Shown: piece after piece, positions 24,601 through 36,911 of the stretch
How positions within the stretch are numbered: position 1 is the first letter of the stretch
How the letters are laid out: every line of letters begins with the position of its first letter
Assembly (NCBI GenBank): GCA_000497125.2
Contig: CM035320.1
Location: 951,197-1,015,196 of the forward strand
From: Spironucleus salmonicida
Lineage: Eukaryota; Fornicata; Diplomonadida; Hexamitidae
Direction: 5' to 3'
Length of the DNA stretch: 64,000 nt
The notes under the pieces: generated by a model
What the model saw: only the letters and a program-made list of their open reading frames with translations
Told to the model about the DNA's origin: nothing
Database searches by the model: none
Position numbers and translations under genes: made by a program

Positions 24601-27600
24601 CGGCTTTAGGCACCCGCCTAGGGCCGCCACAAACCCGTTAGCAGCATCGCAGACCAAGCACCCATCCCCCGTGTATCCTGGAAGGCAGAACCCCGCACAT
24701 ATCAGGCGCCCGGACGCATCAACGTAGCACCGGTCTCCCTGGCATTTTTCGCAAAGCTCCAAGCACTCGGCCCCAATGTTTATGAAGCCGGCCCAGCACC
24801 CCTGACAAGACGGACCCTGGAAATTATCTTTGCACGACGAGCAGACGATGCTACCGTTCTCGTAAAAGCAGTCTCCATTGCAGCCGTCGCATCTCACCAG
24901 GCACTGACCCAAGAAGCTACCGGTCCCCGCTTAGCACGAGTCGCACTGCTTTCCAACCGCATATTGGTTGCAGCGGCAGGTCTAGTCGTGCTGGCAAACC
25001 CCGTTAATGCAATTAGTTGGGAGGCACTGAAAAATACACTGAGCCCCAACAAGGAGATAATCCTGCGCGCACGAAAAGCAAATGGTCTCCAGAGCTATTT
25101 TGATGCATTTGCCATGTTCTATTTTCTCATCTTCAAGATTATGGCAAACCTCTCCATATAACCATTTATCCGCTGGACACTCATCGCACCTATTTCCAGC
25201 AATGCCTGCATTGCATGAAAAGCACTTAATGTCACATTTATCTGGAGGTAGCATGCATTCCTAGAGATAATAGCAGTCGCCAGTTAGGCATTCTGCACAT
25301 TTTTTCAAGCAGAGCTCGCCATCTGCCTTAAAACCTGAATCACATTCCTGGCATTTGGGCGCTTTCCAGCCGATCTTACATGCAGAACATTCCCATTCAC
25401 CACCATTACCGCTTAAATACACGCACCCAGCACCTTACGCGCATGCTCCGGCCAGGCAGACATTTTTACAGCCTTTATCGCTGCTTTTCGTACAGAACTG
25501 ACAGCTTATTCCACCGAAGTGATCTCCACAGTGGCAATCCCCGTCCTCGCATCGATTGCCATTACATTCCTGAGAATTTTTACATACAAAACCATCACAA
25601 ATACCGTCAATACTGAAATAGCCATCAGAACAAACGCAAAAGTTGTCAAGGACTTATCCATGGAAGCACTGAGATTTTTAATCTCCAATACAGGTTGCAA
25701 ATCCTGTGCTCGCATCGCAACTAGTAGCCCCACCAATGCAGAAGGTGCAAAGGTCAATCTCACATTTATCACCGGAATAACCTGGTCTGCAAACACACCC
25801 AAAAATAGCACTACATGTACTACCTTTATTGCAAAAATCTGGAGGACATGTGTGGGTTTCGCAGTTCTTCCCACTGTAGTCTTAGTTACAAGTTAAAATT
25901 TTGCCATCGAAGATGCCGTGGCATTCACTATAACAAAGATTTTCTTGATTTTTAATATTTATTTGGACGCGTAGTAGTTCTTGTTGGATGAATGGTGGGA
26001 TCTCAGGACTGGCGAGCTCCGCGAGGGAGGCTATTGAAACAGCAAAAAAATCTTATAGGCGCACCATACCATCATTGCGGAAATCGACTATCCACTTTCC
26101 AGTTTTTAATAGTTTGGTGACACCGGGACCTGATTACATTTCTGCTTTGCTGATTTATTGAGGGCTACTGATTTTCCCGGTACCTATCAGAATATAAACG
26201 TTTATCATATTGCTGTTTCGCTCGGTGGATATGATAGGTACATCGCTTTAACAGAATATCTCTGACGACTACTCAACAAAATTGATTATTTCATTATCTT
26301 GCGCTTCCTTTATCAGTAACACACATTTTTTGTTATTAGGGCTTATTAGTTTGAAATTGGCAAGCATGTTAATAAAAAATGATTTTTGCGCAGTTTGTGA
26401 AATTCCATTTATTATCCCTTATTATTTAAGCTTAATTTAACCACAAATAACCGCGAAGTTGAAGCTTGTTTATTATATAAGGTCGGATATTCCGCTAAAT
26501 TTATTAATTGAGACTTAACTAATTTCAATATTATTCTAAATAATAATATGGTCAATGTTTGCCTTTATCATATCTTATGCCAAGCCGAATATAACACTTT
26601 TTTCTACATTTACCCCATCTGATATAGTAATAAAATTGCAAAATGACATATTTAACATAAACATAGCTTCAATTTTTAGACTTAATGGATAATAATTTAC
26701 AGCAGAGGCTGCATAACTTAAATGTGTATTGCAATTGAACGAAATGTTTGTAAATTTGCAGTTTGTTATTAATTTGCCCATCCCATAATTGCTGAAACTT
26801 CCATTCGTAGATCCACTAATAGATAAGTTTAGAGATACCATTGAAATTGTTACTTCATCTAAACTATTGAAAAAATAAGCTATCTATTGAGACTTGCATT
26901 TTTCCATCTCTAACGTAGAATTTATTGAAACAAAACTTACCTAAATATTTTTAACATTACTTTCTGCTAAAAGGATTGCTATAAATGGTGTATCAGTCAT
27001 AGTTAGGGATGACTATATTGCAATATTTGAAATATCTGCATTTTCTTCCACTATTTAGGATAACTATGTTATTTTAGTGGCTGTTTTAGAGTTTGACTGT
27101 AAGTCTATTGTTATTTTCAAGTTCTTAAGATTTCCAATTAGCTGCTGGCAAATACTAAAAATAGTAGTATGGGTTAAAGCAGAACTAGTGCTAATGAAAA
27201 TCATTATTTCAGATTTACTTATAGTTTTTGTGATTTAAGAAAATCCATAGATTAGTGAAATTTCTCGCCCAAAAATTTTAACATTAATATTTAATAAATC
27301 AACAAATGTTTACATTGATACTCCATAAATTTATGTCGTTTCCATGGCATTAATTATTACAGAAACTGGAAAAGCACCCATAAGGTCTTAGCAGATTCCA
27401 AAAATTGTAGATGCCATAATAATACGTATATTAACTGATAATGATGTAGATTTTAGACTTTAAATACTATTTGATATACCATATACGTTATATTGTGTTT
27501 TCAATAAAGGAGTACATATAATAGAGAAATCGCAGCTTCTGAATTAAGATTCTATAACTTAAGTAAAAAATGTGATCTCGGCTAGATTAGTAATTTTATC

Positions 27601-27969
27601 ACTTTGAATTTTGAAAGAAGTGTCTTAAAATGAAGCTGTACTGAGTTGTTCCATAACACGGAAAGAATCTAAGATATCAATTTCTACAGAGATTCTTATA
27701 TTACTAAGAATCCCAGTAAACTTTTAAATTAACATGCCACCTCCTGGTATACTTAAAATTGTAAGTGTATTTCTAGCTCCTGAAAGAGTTCCGTTAAAAA
27801 AATTAACTATGGGTGAGCTGAAAATTGTTAGACTGATATCTTTTTCTATAACAAAATTATCATTTTACATAGTATTAAGTTGATAAAAACCATCGCCGTC
27901 AGAAAGTATAATCAAACTAAAAATAACTAGCATTTTCTATTTCAGTTTAATTATGTTGATAATATCCAT
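21673..27969 (-). CDS. Giant cysteine-rich multi-pass membrane protein, copy 2 (complete, 2098 aa)
   Basis: One uninterrupted frame runs from ATG 27,967-27,969 to TGA 21,673-21,675 (2099 codons) once TAA and TAG are Gln. An inner ATG 12 codons on is the alternative start; the outer gives a better signal peptide (lysines, then MLVIFSLIIL). Residues about 28-670 are AT-coded, Ile/Ser/Asn-rich and beta-strand-like, as in right-handed beta-helix adhesins. Residues about 675-1600 are a cysteine-rich ectodomain of EGF/furin-like units (CxCxxGYxGxxC, CxxC). From about 1596 some eight or nine hydrophobic segments follow, then a Gln/Lys/Ser-rich tail of about 170 residues, probably cytoplasmic. Known diplomonad cysteine-rich proteins usually have one membrane helix, so the multi-pass end is unusual. 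A receptor or adhesion role is inference. Base composition jumps inside the gene: GC-rich about 22,430-25,040, AT-rich either side. Confidence 0.9.
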
Positions 27970-30900
27970 TTATTGATTATTGCAAATTAATTAAACTATA
28001 AAGAAAATTTAAGATACTATTATTATTGCATATTAGAAAATTTTATAACTTATAGATTTATTATAGAGTTGAATAATAATTAATATGTATTTAAGACTCT
28101 TTTTATTATTGATAATATAATTAAATATAAATTATTTATAGGCTAGCATATACAATTATTTTATAATTATAGAATAATACTTATATAATAGCTTAAGTTT
28201 ATTTTTATTTTTATAATTATACACATATATTCAATTATTTCATACTTACATAAAATCAAGTATAAAATTATTATTAACTAATAAATAATTATAGATTCTA
28301 GATATTTATATTTATTAAGAAAAGTATACTACCATACCAAATATAATTTAATTCTAAGAGCTCTATATAAGTAAATAAGATATAATAATATTTATTTAGA
28401 AGTAATATCTTAATAGTTTATATAAATTTATATCAACTAAACATTATAATACAGTAATATATATTATTGTTAATTATCAAATATTATAATAAGACAAACA
28501 ATGATTATTTTATTAATTATTCGTCATGTTAAAATTTCAAGATTATACATCAAGCTATATAATTTCACATGCGATACAACAAATTTAGTCGCCTTCTGCA
28601 TAGTTGTAGATTCTAATAGCCAAGACAATAATTTATTAATTTGATATGCAAATTCATTTATGTAGTTTTAATTAAAAATAGCTAATTCTATTGAAATAAT
28701 ACTTTAAATCACCAAATATCGAGTACGACATAATCTAGCAAATTTTAACATTCACCTCTTGATCCGCTACAATATTTAGGAATATGCCACTTATCAAAAG
28801 TCTGCATACGAGTCTTCAAGCAGATCACAACAGATATTCGTTCTTATATGTAATGAATCATCTCTATTTTAAGATCTGACTTCAAAAATTCTTGATTTGT
28901 GCACCATTGGATTTATAGGCGATAACATAACTTCAATATATGAATTTGTCTAGCGCAGTGCATGTTTTGACTGATGAATGCTTCAGAAATAACTATCTTG
29001 TTGCTAGCTTCTTAATTTTCATGTTGCCGATAAAGTAATGCTACCAAATATATTGTGTAAGCATATTTTGTGCAAAATCCACAGAATTCTCCAGTCTTCC
29101 ACACGCAGCTTAAATTCGCTCTACGATCTCTTATTGACAGTAATTTCTATGCCTAAACATAGATCTATCAATAATCTAAGCCACGAATACCAACCAATGC
29201 CATATTGCGCTATCTTGCAATGAATAAAATTGACTCTATCACCAACTACTCGTATTGCTCCAATATCAACCAAATGCCCTAATAACGCACACAACTCTTC
29301 ACAGCAAGAAATCCGCAATAATTCCGTATAACTTTCCTAATTACCACTCCAGAAACTAAAACTGAATTCTGTACAATTGATTATATTACTTAAAATTAGC
29401 TAATTTTCCACTCCTAAACTGTATTTTTCAGTATTTTTTTCGCGCTGGCCCCCGAAACGAAGCTGGAAAGTCCAAATTCAGTGAATTTCAGACCGTCTGA
29501 AACCAATTTTCCTGATTGTAAAACGCGAAATTAAGTGCCCAAATCCAAACATGTTCAAAACGCAATGTGACGTTTATTTCGACATTCGAATGCGAGTTAT
29601 GGACATAATGGGATATGATGTTCGTTTTGCAGAAATTTTGACGATTTACCTTACAAAATTGATTAGAAATGTCCCAGAATTGGTCCATAAACTTGAATAT
29701 CCTCGCTAAAATCAACTTTCAGCGCTGGAAGTTTTGCGGAAATTAGGCGGTCGGGAGAGCTGTTTTCGGAGTGAAGACAACCTCTATAGTAGTTTTTAGA
29801 GTCTTTCAAGACATAGCTGGTGAAAAATGCAGAATTTCGGCACAAAATAACCTTTGAAAACAGCTGCGCAAGTTCGTTTTCGCAGTGAGCAGAGGCTCAT
29901 AGCGTCTTGCAATTTGCGTCCCTTGCAATTCGCATTCTAAGCCAATACGTGCGGGTTAAATTGGTATTGGGAGCATTTGCGGCCTAAAACGTCTATCGCT
30001 GTACCGCACCATTTGCGAGCCTTTATGAGTAAAAGTCGCAACAAAATGATGCGTTCTGAATATGCTAAACGAGTAAATGGTGAGTCCGGTCAGTGCTCAA
30101 AACCAGAGACTTTGGGGCTAAAAACCAGCAACTGGGAGTCCCCAAGAATGCAAAATTTTCGTTTAGGTTCATATGGTGATTTAAATCGTTAAAACCTCTA
30201 ATTTAATCCCTTAAAGGATGTAATTTGAATTTTTAAAACAATTAAAGACGTAAATTTCAATCGTTAAAGATTCTATTTATATATCTTACGGGTTCTAATT
30301 TAAATCACTTAAATTGCTCTAATTTTAATTTCTTAAATACTTTAACCCATACCTTTAAATACTTAATCCATACCATTAAAGGCTCTAATTTGTATTGCTT
30401 AAATGCTGTAATTCCAATCAATTAAAAGCTGCAACTTAAACCCTTAAATACTTCAATTTGAATGAATAAACGGCGATAATTCAAATAACTTAAATCGCTC
30501 TAAGTTGAATTGCTTAAATATTCTAATTTAACTGTTTAAAGGTTCTAATTTGAATGACGTAAAGTCTTTAATTTAATCTTTAAAGGCGTAAATTGTAATT
30601 AATTAAAGACGTAAATTTAAACCCTTAAATACTCTAATTCCAGTCAACTTAAATGACTCTAATTTTTAAATTTCTCAAATAGGTCTAATTCACACCCCAA
30701 ACGCTATTTTTTTCAACCCGCTAAACCATCAAATCCGTCCATTCCACGCCCTTTAAACCCCAATTCTACCTCAAACTCCCCCAAACCATCAAAAAGTCTG
30801 CTACCAAACGATTTCTGGAACCCCGCAAATGCAATTTTCCAAACCTCTCAAAGTGCTTAAACTGCTAAAATGCACGCCAGGAGCGCGAAATTAGCCTCTA

Positions 30901-32388
30901 AATTTAGTGCGTTCTGAGTGGAAAATTACGCGTTTTGGAGATTTTCCAGTCAAAAAATTATGGCGAAATGCGATTTTTCTTTACTGAAAATAACGGAAAG
31001 TACCGGACGGGTAATAGAAAAATTATGGACTTTTTAGCACTATTTAGAAGGTTCGAAAATGGAGAATAATTGCTGAAATCGGTGCGCGGGGGCTTCCCGT
31101 TTCGGTTTTTAGGGGTAGCGCAGGTCTGGAAGGAAATACTGATTATTATATGTTGAAATGTTAGTGTGAGATTTGGGATGGCAAATTTGGGGGATGTAGA
31201 GAAGGTAGAATGTGGGAAGTCATGGAATGTGGGAATGGGGTGGAAATGTAAGTTTTGGTCTTTTAAGGGTGGGAAATGGAAATGGGGCGCGATTCTGTAG
31301 TGGGTGGTGTAATTGGGGGTGGTGAAAGATTGCGTTAATTTTAAAGTTTAGGGTGGAATTTTATGGGGGAACGAGAAGGGATTGAATAGGGGAAGTTTGT
31401 TATGAATAATAAGGAGGTTGGGGTTAATTTTGGGTTAACATTTATTGGTAGTGAATATCTAGTAATGTGTAAAGATATATAAATGTGCTTAAGAGTAATA
31501 ATAGAAATTTATGTTTTGGTGTTTTTATATCAAGCTAATAATTGATTTTGTCATTTTTTGATGTGGGTGTTTAATTAAATACTACTCAACAGGCTAGTAT
31601 AATAATTATGTACAATTATATATGCTCCATTATTATTAAAACTAACTGATAAAAAGGAAAAACTCTAAGTTGAAGTGGTGATTTTGAAAATAAAAGATTA
31701 TATGGAATAAATAAGAATATTAATTTTTTCTGAGTAAACCCGTAATACTAAAATTAAAACTATTTAAAAGTGTTAAAAATATCCTTTTTAGTAAAAGGTT
31801 AATATTAATAAAATATAACACACTATTACTGACTGGATCTGTAAAATTATTAGATTTTAAAATCTATTACTTTAAGTTAACCTAGATCTTTATTTATTTT
31901 GGTTAGGTAAAAACATAATTTGTATTTTTATAGATTTTCAGATTTATATATCAGTTTAGTGCATATTATTAACATTTAAATTGTTGTGTTTTTGTTACAT
32001 AAACCAAAACTAAAGTTTATATATATAAATATATTATATATAATCGTTCGAATAAGTATAATAGAAATAATTATGATGATTATTTAAAAATTAGTTATAT
32101 TTTGAGAACTGTTTAAAGTCAGTTACTCTGTCTAAAAATAATAACATGTTTTATTATACGCAATAAGATTTTATATTTAATAACTATCTGTTTTAATAAT
32201 ATATACTTACCTCTGTAAGTTAGTAATATTATCATTTTATTATTTTATAAGTATATATAATATAATGTTTCTCTTCCCATTATGTTATTATATTAATTAC
32301 TTATAAATCTAATAATTGAAACTATTTAAAAACCAAAAAATTGTAATATCTATTTATATTGTTATCACAATGTACATAACAATTAAAA
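27970..32388. other. Divergent intergenic region with GC-richer island (copy 2)
   Basis: This is the second copy of the spacer between the giant gene and the VSP-like gene. AT-rich flanks surround an island at about 29,446-31,440 with the same C-rich to G-rich switch on the plus strand, the inverted CCCCCGAAACG/CCCGTTTCGG motifs, and a minisatellite. The counterpart of the 150-codon frame of copy 1 lies at 28,709-29,160 but is off by one base. Confidence 0.5.
30171..30690. repeat. 23-bp degenerate minisatellite (copy 2)
   Basis: Same array as at 6456-7010, with TTAAA...TCTAATT units of about 23 bp, but one unit shorter at its left end. A few units also differ by substitutions (for example GTAAATTTAAACCC here against GTAAAATCAAACCC in copy 1). 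Confidence 0.8.
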
Positions 32389-33318
32389 ATGATCGTTGTT
32401 GTAAAATGTACGGAATCTAAAAATACGTGCCCTGTAGACAAATTTTGCCCAGCACCCGCCGAAGAGGAAATGGAATGTCTAGACTGCACTGATGATAAAA
32501 TTGAATCAACTCAAGGGTGTAATTGTGTGGAGAAAGTTGCAATTAAAAGGTGCAAGGAATGCAATGAAGGATAATGCACAAAGTGCTTCGATAAGTCATT
32601 TATGAAAGCAGATGGCTCCTGCGAAGACTGTAGTTTTAACTGTGCTACCTGTGAGACTACCTAGGATAACTGTACCTCATGTAAGGCAGGATTTATATTG
32701 GATATGTAAACAAAAATGTGTGAAAGGACCTGCAAGTCCCACAAAGAATGCACAAGCAAGAATAGTGGTTACTGTGACTTCTCAGTGGGATAATGTAAAG
32801 CTTGCTCAGATGGTTGCCGCTCCTGTGCTTCCAAGACATTTTGTGCCTAATGTAATGACTCAGAGGGAAAACCAGTACTTACTATAGATGGTACATGCAC
32901 AGCTGCTTGTGCTGGTATTTAAGATGGAAATTACTGCAAGAACGGAACTGCCACAAAATGTGAAGGTAGCATTACTTCAGAGTGTAAATGTGGTGAGAAA
33001 AAGAGCTGCGCTACTTGCAATACTGACAGTTCAGCTTGTGAGACATGCCTACCGAATATCCTAAAGAATACAGATGGTGACTGTAGTGATTGTGCATAAG
33101 GATACGAATCTGTTGGGCTCTTGTGCATATCAACATCTACATTGGAAAGTAATGGTACAAACCTTGGTGGGGGTGCAGTAGCAGGAATAGTAGTTGGAGT
33201 TCTGGTAGTTCTAGGAACTGTTGGAGGAGGTTTGGCCTACTATTTCATCAAAAAGTCAAAAACATAGAAGTTCTAAGCAGGTATGGAGGAAAGCACATAG
33301 AAATAAGCTCCAGAGTGA
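32389..33318 (+). CDS. VSP-like CxxC-rich surface protein (309 aa)
   Basis: An uninterrupted frame runs from ATG 32,389 to TGA 33,316-33,318 with TAA/TAG as Gln. Residues about 7-255 are crowded with CxxC and CxC pairs (CATC, CTSC, CRSC, CAQC), as in Giardia variant-specific surface proteins and Spironucleus cysteine-rich proteins. Near residues 262-288 a Gly/Val-rich helix (GGGAVAGIVVGVLVVLG) spans the membrane, followed by FIKKSKT and a Gln/Glu-rich cytoplasmic tail of about 20 residues, longer than the short CRGKA-type Giardia tail. The start begins MIVVVKC and gives a poor signal peptide; a hydrophobic stretch LQYLFILLS lies in frame just upstream without an ATG, so a non-AUG start or an upstream exon is possible. 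Likely role: cysteine-rich surface coat protein. Confidence 0.85.
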
Positions 33319-33789
33319 ACATAATTTTATGGTAAACATTGAATCTCAGAATAAGAAGAATTTTGCATAAATTTAAATATAATGTATGCTTTTTACGTTA
33401 CACATCTAGTTAAACTTCATTATTTTATGAAATAATGGAGAATAAGTGCTAATTAAATTATTTTACATATAATTTAAATATAATATAATTAGAGATATAA
33501 TTTAATAAAAGTACTAATTGCTGTATATGATTAAGTAAATATATTTAATATTATCAAATTTAGCTAATAATTATGATAAAATCTGATATGATAATTTAAT
33601 TCACCTATGTTAAGGTAACGTAGACACTTTTTTCCATAAAGCGACATTGATTCATCTGACTAATTATATATATTCTACATGAAATTCGATGAATCAAGGC
33701 GAGTACGAGACACTAAAAATGTTATGGGAGTTATATGGAATTTAGTTAGAAATACGATTAATTAGTGATATTTCGTCGTTCCACAAGAA
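33319..33789. other. AT-rich spacer
   Basis: Second copy of the spacer between the VSP-like and DSLDI genes. Its first 250 bases are more diverged between copies than most of the segment, with several indels around 33,440-33,560. No gene is recognised. Confidence 0.4.
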
Positions 33790-34080
33790 ATGAAAAACAT
33801 CAGTCCAAGGCACCTCTTTATGAAGAAGTTGTCTCTTAAAGTATTACCATATATAAGGTAATAAAAAGTTAATAATGCCTCATTATCACCTGTTAGTCCT
33901 ACACGATAGCATCATACACATAATATTTATAAAAATAAAAACAGATCTGACTCTCTAGATATTAGTCAAAGTAATATAACAGAATCATTAAATGATCCTT
34001 ATTCAGAGAGTAGTGAAATTTCTATTTGGGTTATAGACTTTATTTTTAAATAATAATATTTTTGTGTGTAGTAATATTGA
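33790..34080 (+). CDS. Small DSLDI-family protein, copy 2 (96 aa)
   Basis: Counterpart of 10,122-10,388 with the same start and body (LKVLP, LSPVSP, DSLDIS, ESLND). The TGA that ends copy 1 is changed here (AATGAT to AATAAT), so the frame runs eight codons further to TGA 34,078-34,080. Family features are described at 10,122. Function unknown. Confidence 0.55.
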
Positions 34081-36701
34081 ATATTGCTCTGAAGTGATTA
34101 AAATAGTGATAAAATACGTTACTTAATATAATTTTATTAAATAAGGCAATTCTACACTACTATCAAGTTAAATATACCTCTTTTAACTACATAGTAACAT
34201 ATAAATAATTATTTACCTGTTAATTGTAGTATTCATCCTGATACAACCTCAGTTTTCATTATAAAATAAATTACGTTACTACTAGGTAAACTTTACATAT
34301 TAGAGTAAATAATTTTCCTTAAAGGCAAATAACACATTCCAATTTTCATAAAATGCTACTTATATTATGCGACAGCTCAATACGGAAAAATACAAAATAT
34401 CTAACAGTTAGCTAGTCTCACTTTTTAAATCCCAGACGCGGTTCATTATTATTTTAACTAATCATTATCCTAAATTATTAACTGTATATATGTTTATTTT
34501 ATATTTTATTTCTAAAAACAATACACACTAAATTAAAATTGATGCGTATACCCTTAATTTTTCATTTCTATGAAGTTAAAACGTAAATTTTAGTTAATAT
34601 ATCATATGAAAGCCCGATATAAATTAGAATAAACTTATAGAATAAAAAATACGTATTTTTGAATGTTATGTTCTGCCATACTGGATTTCAACCAAACCAG
34701 AAATTTACATTGCATTATTATATATTATTATAAATATATTTTCTGAAAATCTGTTTTTAAACATTTCACTTCGAAACATCCCAACCACAACATAAAAAAC
34801 TATTTCTATTCCTTATTTTTACTATTTAGCTTGCAATCTGCTTCAAATTTACTAAAACCAATTTTTATTATATTATATTACATTATTATACCATAATAAT
34901 TATTAAATTCCGCTCCCAAGTTAAATATTTTTATCACATCATCAAAAATCCCGTAGAATTCTAATCAATTTTCATTATTATTATATCATAATATCACAGT
35001 TTCTAAAAATTTAAAACCGAATTGCACCATCAAGTTTACCATCTAAAGTTTACATTCCCCGCAATATCCAAAACTTTCCATTTCGCAATTCCTCAATTTG
35101 CAGACCATCGCCATTTTCGATTTCTACCAAAATTTCGATCTCAAATTGAGAAACAATTAGACTTTTCGCTTCCAAAACGCAAATTGCGGCCGTAACGTTA
35201 AAATGCGAATTTTAGAAAACTGAAATTGCGAAAATTCGAGCCGCCGAATGCGTTTCTCTTGTCAGCTCGAAGCTGCGCTAAAGAATTTTTCTGGGGTTCA
35301 AATTTTACTTAATTTGAATTTTGACGTCGAAATCGGAAGAATGGCGCAATTTGGCGATTTGGGGGCTTAATGGTTTAGTTTTTGCACTATGTAATAATAA
35401 TCATTATTATATCAAATTAGAGGTACTTGCTAGTTTCAAAATTTTGAGAATGGGCGAAAATTTGGTAGTTTGGGTTGAATGTGTTCAATAATGAAAAATA
35501 ATGCTAGTTCACATTTTTAGAGTCATAAGGTGTTAAGGGCGCAGAAAGTAATTACTCGTATCGGATTAATCGATTGCTTATTGAGGAAATACGTAATTTA
35601 GGGGTTGATTGCGTGAATATTTACTGTAAATGGGTTTTTGCAGCTGTTTAGCAAACTAGTTATCTTTTAAATTATTATTTCATAATATAAGTATATTATG
35701 CTCAAGAATGAGAATGAATGTTAATATTTAGTAATTTATATTGATGTAGTAGAAGAAGAATTAGTAAATATCGTTTGAATTTATCTAGTTAAAGACTGAA
35801 TATGATGCTAATGGAAATGAGTTATTTTGCACACTCCATAATACTACCCATCTACTATACACATTGTGTTCAAATAGATTGGACTGTGTTAAACTTTAGA
35901 ATTTAATTATTTAAAGCATAGTTAAAAGTGTGAATTATAGTAGGCCTAAAATATATTAGTTTATTATTGTAACACTTTATCATATATATTTTTAGTATTT
36001 ATTGAATTTACTGAATAAAACATCTACATTGCATAAATAAGCAGAAGATAAATCTGATTCTAGTATTATATGTCTTTCTTGCCCACGTCTGTATAATACA
36101 TATTATGAAAAATAATCCTAAAAACTTGCAATGATAATAATTTTATGACTAAATCAATATATTATACTAGGTTAATAACAAATATTAGAGTTAGTTTAAT
36201 GTAAAATTTAATTATTTAGAGATTTTGTTTAGATTTAGTAAAATTAGAATAAGATTACTTAATTACACTAAAATATAAGAGGTAATATTATATACTTTAT
36301 TAATAAATATTATTACCATAAGTATATATGGAATACTATAAGTATCTAATTAAGTTATGACTTTAAGATTTTTACTCATGTAAATTATTTTGAAAGCTAC
36401 TTCATATTAAATAGCTCGAATATTTTTAAAAGTAAAACACAAATTAATTAAAAGATAATAATTCGTATCATTTGATCGTTATGCCGAATTTATATTTGAG
36501 TGAATAAGATTTCATATATTTTATCTCAGATTTAATTAATAAAAATAGAGTACTCCACACGTATTTATAATTTTTCATATAATTATATACATATATTATT
36601 TTAACAGATCGATTGGAGTGTGAATATTTATGAATTCTACACAAACTGTATTTAATATACAGTAATACTTCCTTAATGGTATATTTTGACATTCTAACAA
36701 A
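34081..36701. other. Spacer with second island (copy 2) and duplication end
   Basis: AT-rich with a GC-richer island at about 35,010-35,500 identical in plan to that at 11,340-11,830 (C-rich left, G-rich right). The duplicated segment ends at 35,733. From there to 36,701 the DNA is unique and AT-rich, with no gene recognised. Confidence 0.45.
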
Positions 36702-36911
36702 ATGAAAAAGGTTAACCATAGAACTACGTATTTAAAAAAATCATCTCTTAAAGTTCTTCCATCCATAGATTAATAAATATAAAGTAATATTTCTTTACCA
36801 CCAATCAGTCCTTTAAGGTATAAGCCACCATCTATCCAAACTAGAAAATTTGCAAGATGTGATTCCCTTGATATTAGTGTAAGTTTGCGCGTTGAACCAC
36901 TAAGCGAATGA
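36702..36911 (+). CDS. Small DSLDI-family protein, third locus (69 aa, possibly truncated)
   Basis: A frame from ATG 36,702 to TGA 36,909-36,911. It aligns with the 10,122 gene: MKK start, LKKSSLKVLPSI, QQ, SLPPISPLRY, then RCDSLDISVS and EPLSE. The family continues about a dozen or more codons beyond this point, and the bases after the TGA still resemble it (ISDDNEV), so this copy either has a genuine shorter end or carries one premature stop. Nucleotide similarity extends upstream of the ATG. It stands alone in a 3.9-kb AT-rich spacer. Function unknown. Confidence 0.55.

Larger units (their letters stand above)
23713..35733. repeat. Large segmental duplication, copy 2
   Basis: Same-orientation copy of 1-12,064. 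Differences are scattered substitutions, single-base indels in A/T or C runs, and one 23-bp minisatellite unit. The intact versions of the giant gene and the VSP-like gene are in this copy. Beyond 35,733 the sequence no longer matches copy 1. Confidence 0.95.

Noticed and set aside
26930-26945. A GTAAGT-type splice donor on the minus strand inside the giant gene (also near 3226 in copy 1).
   Set aside because: The frame is open straight through it under the reassigned code, with no matching acceptor needed; no intron is required anywhere in the 6.3-kb gene.
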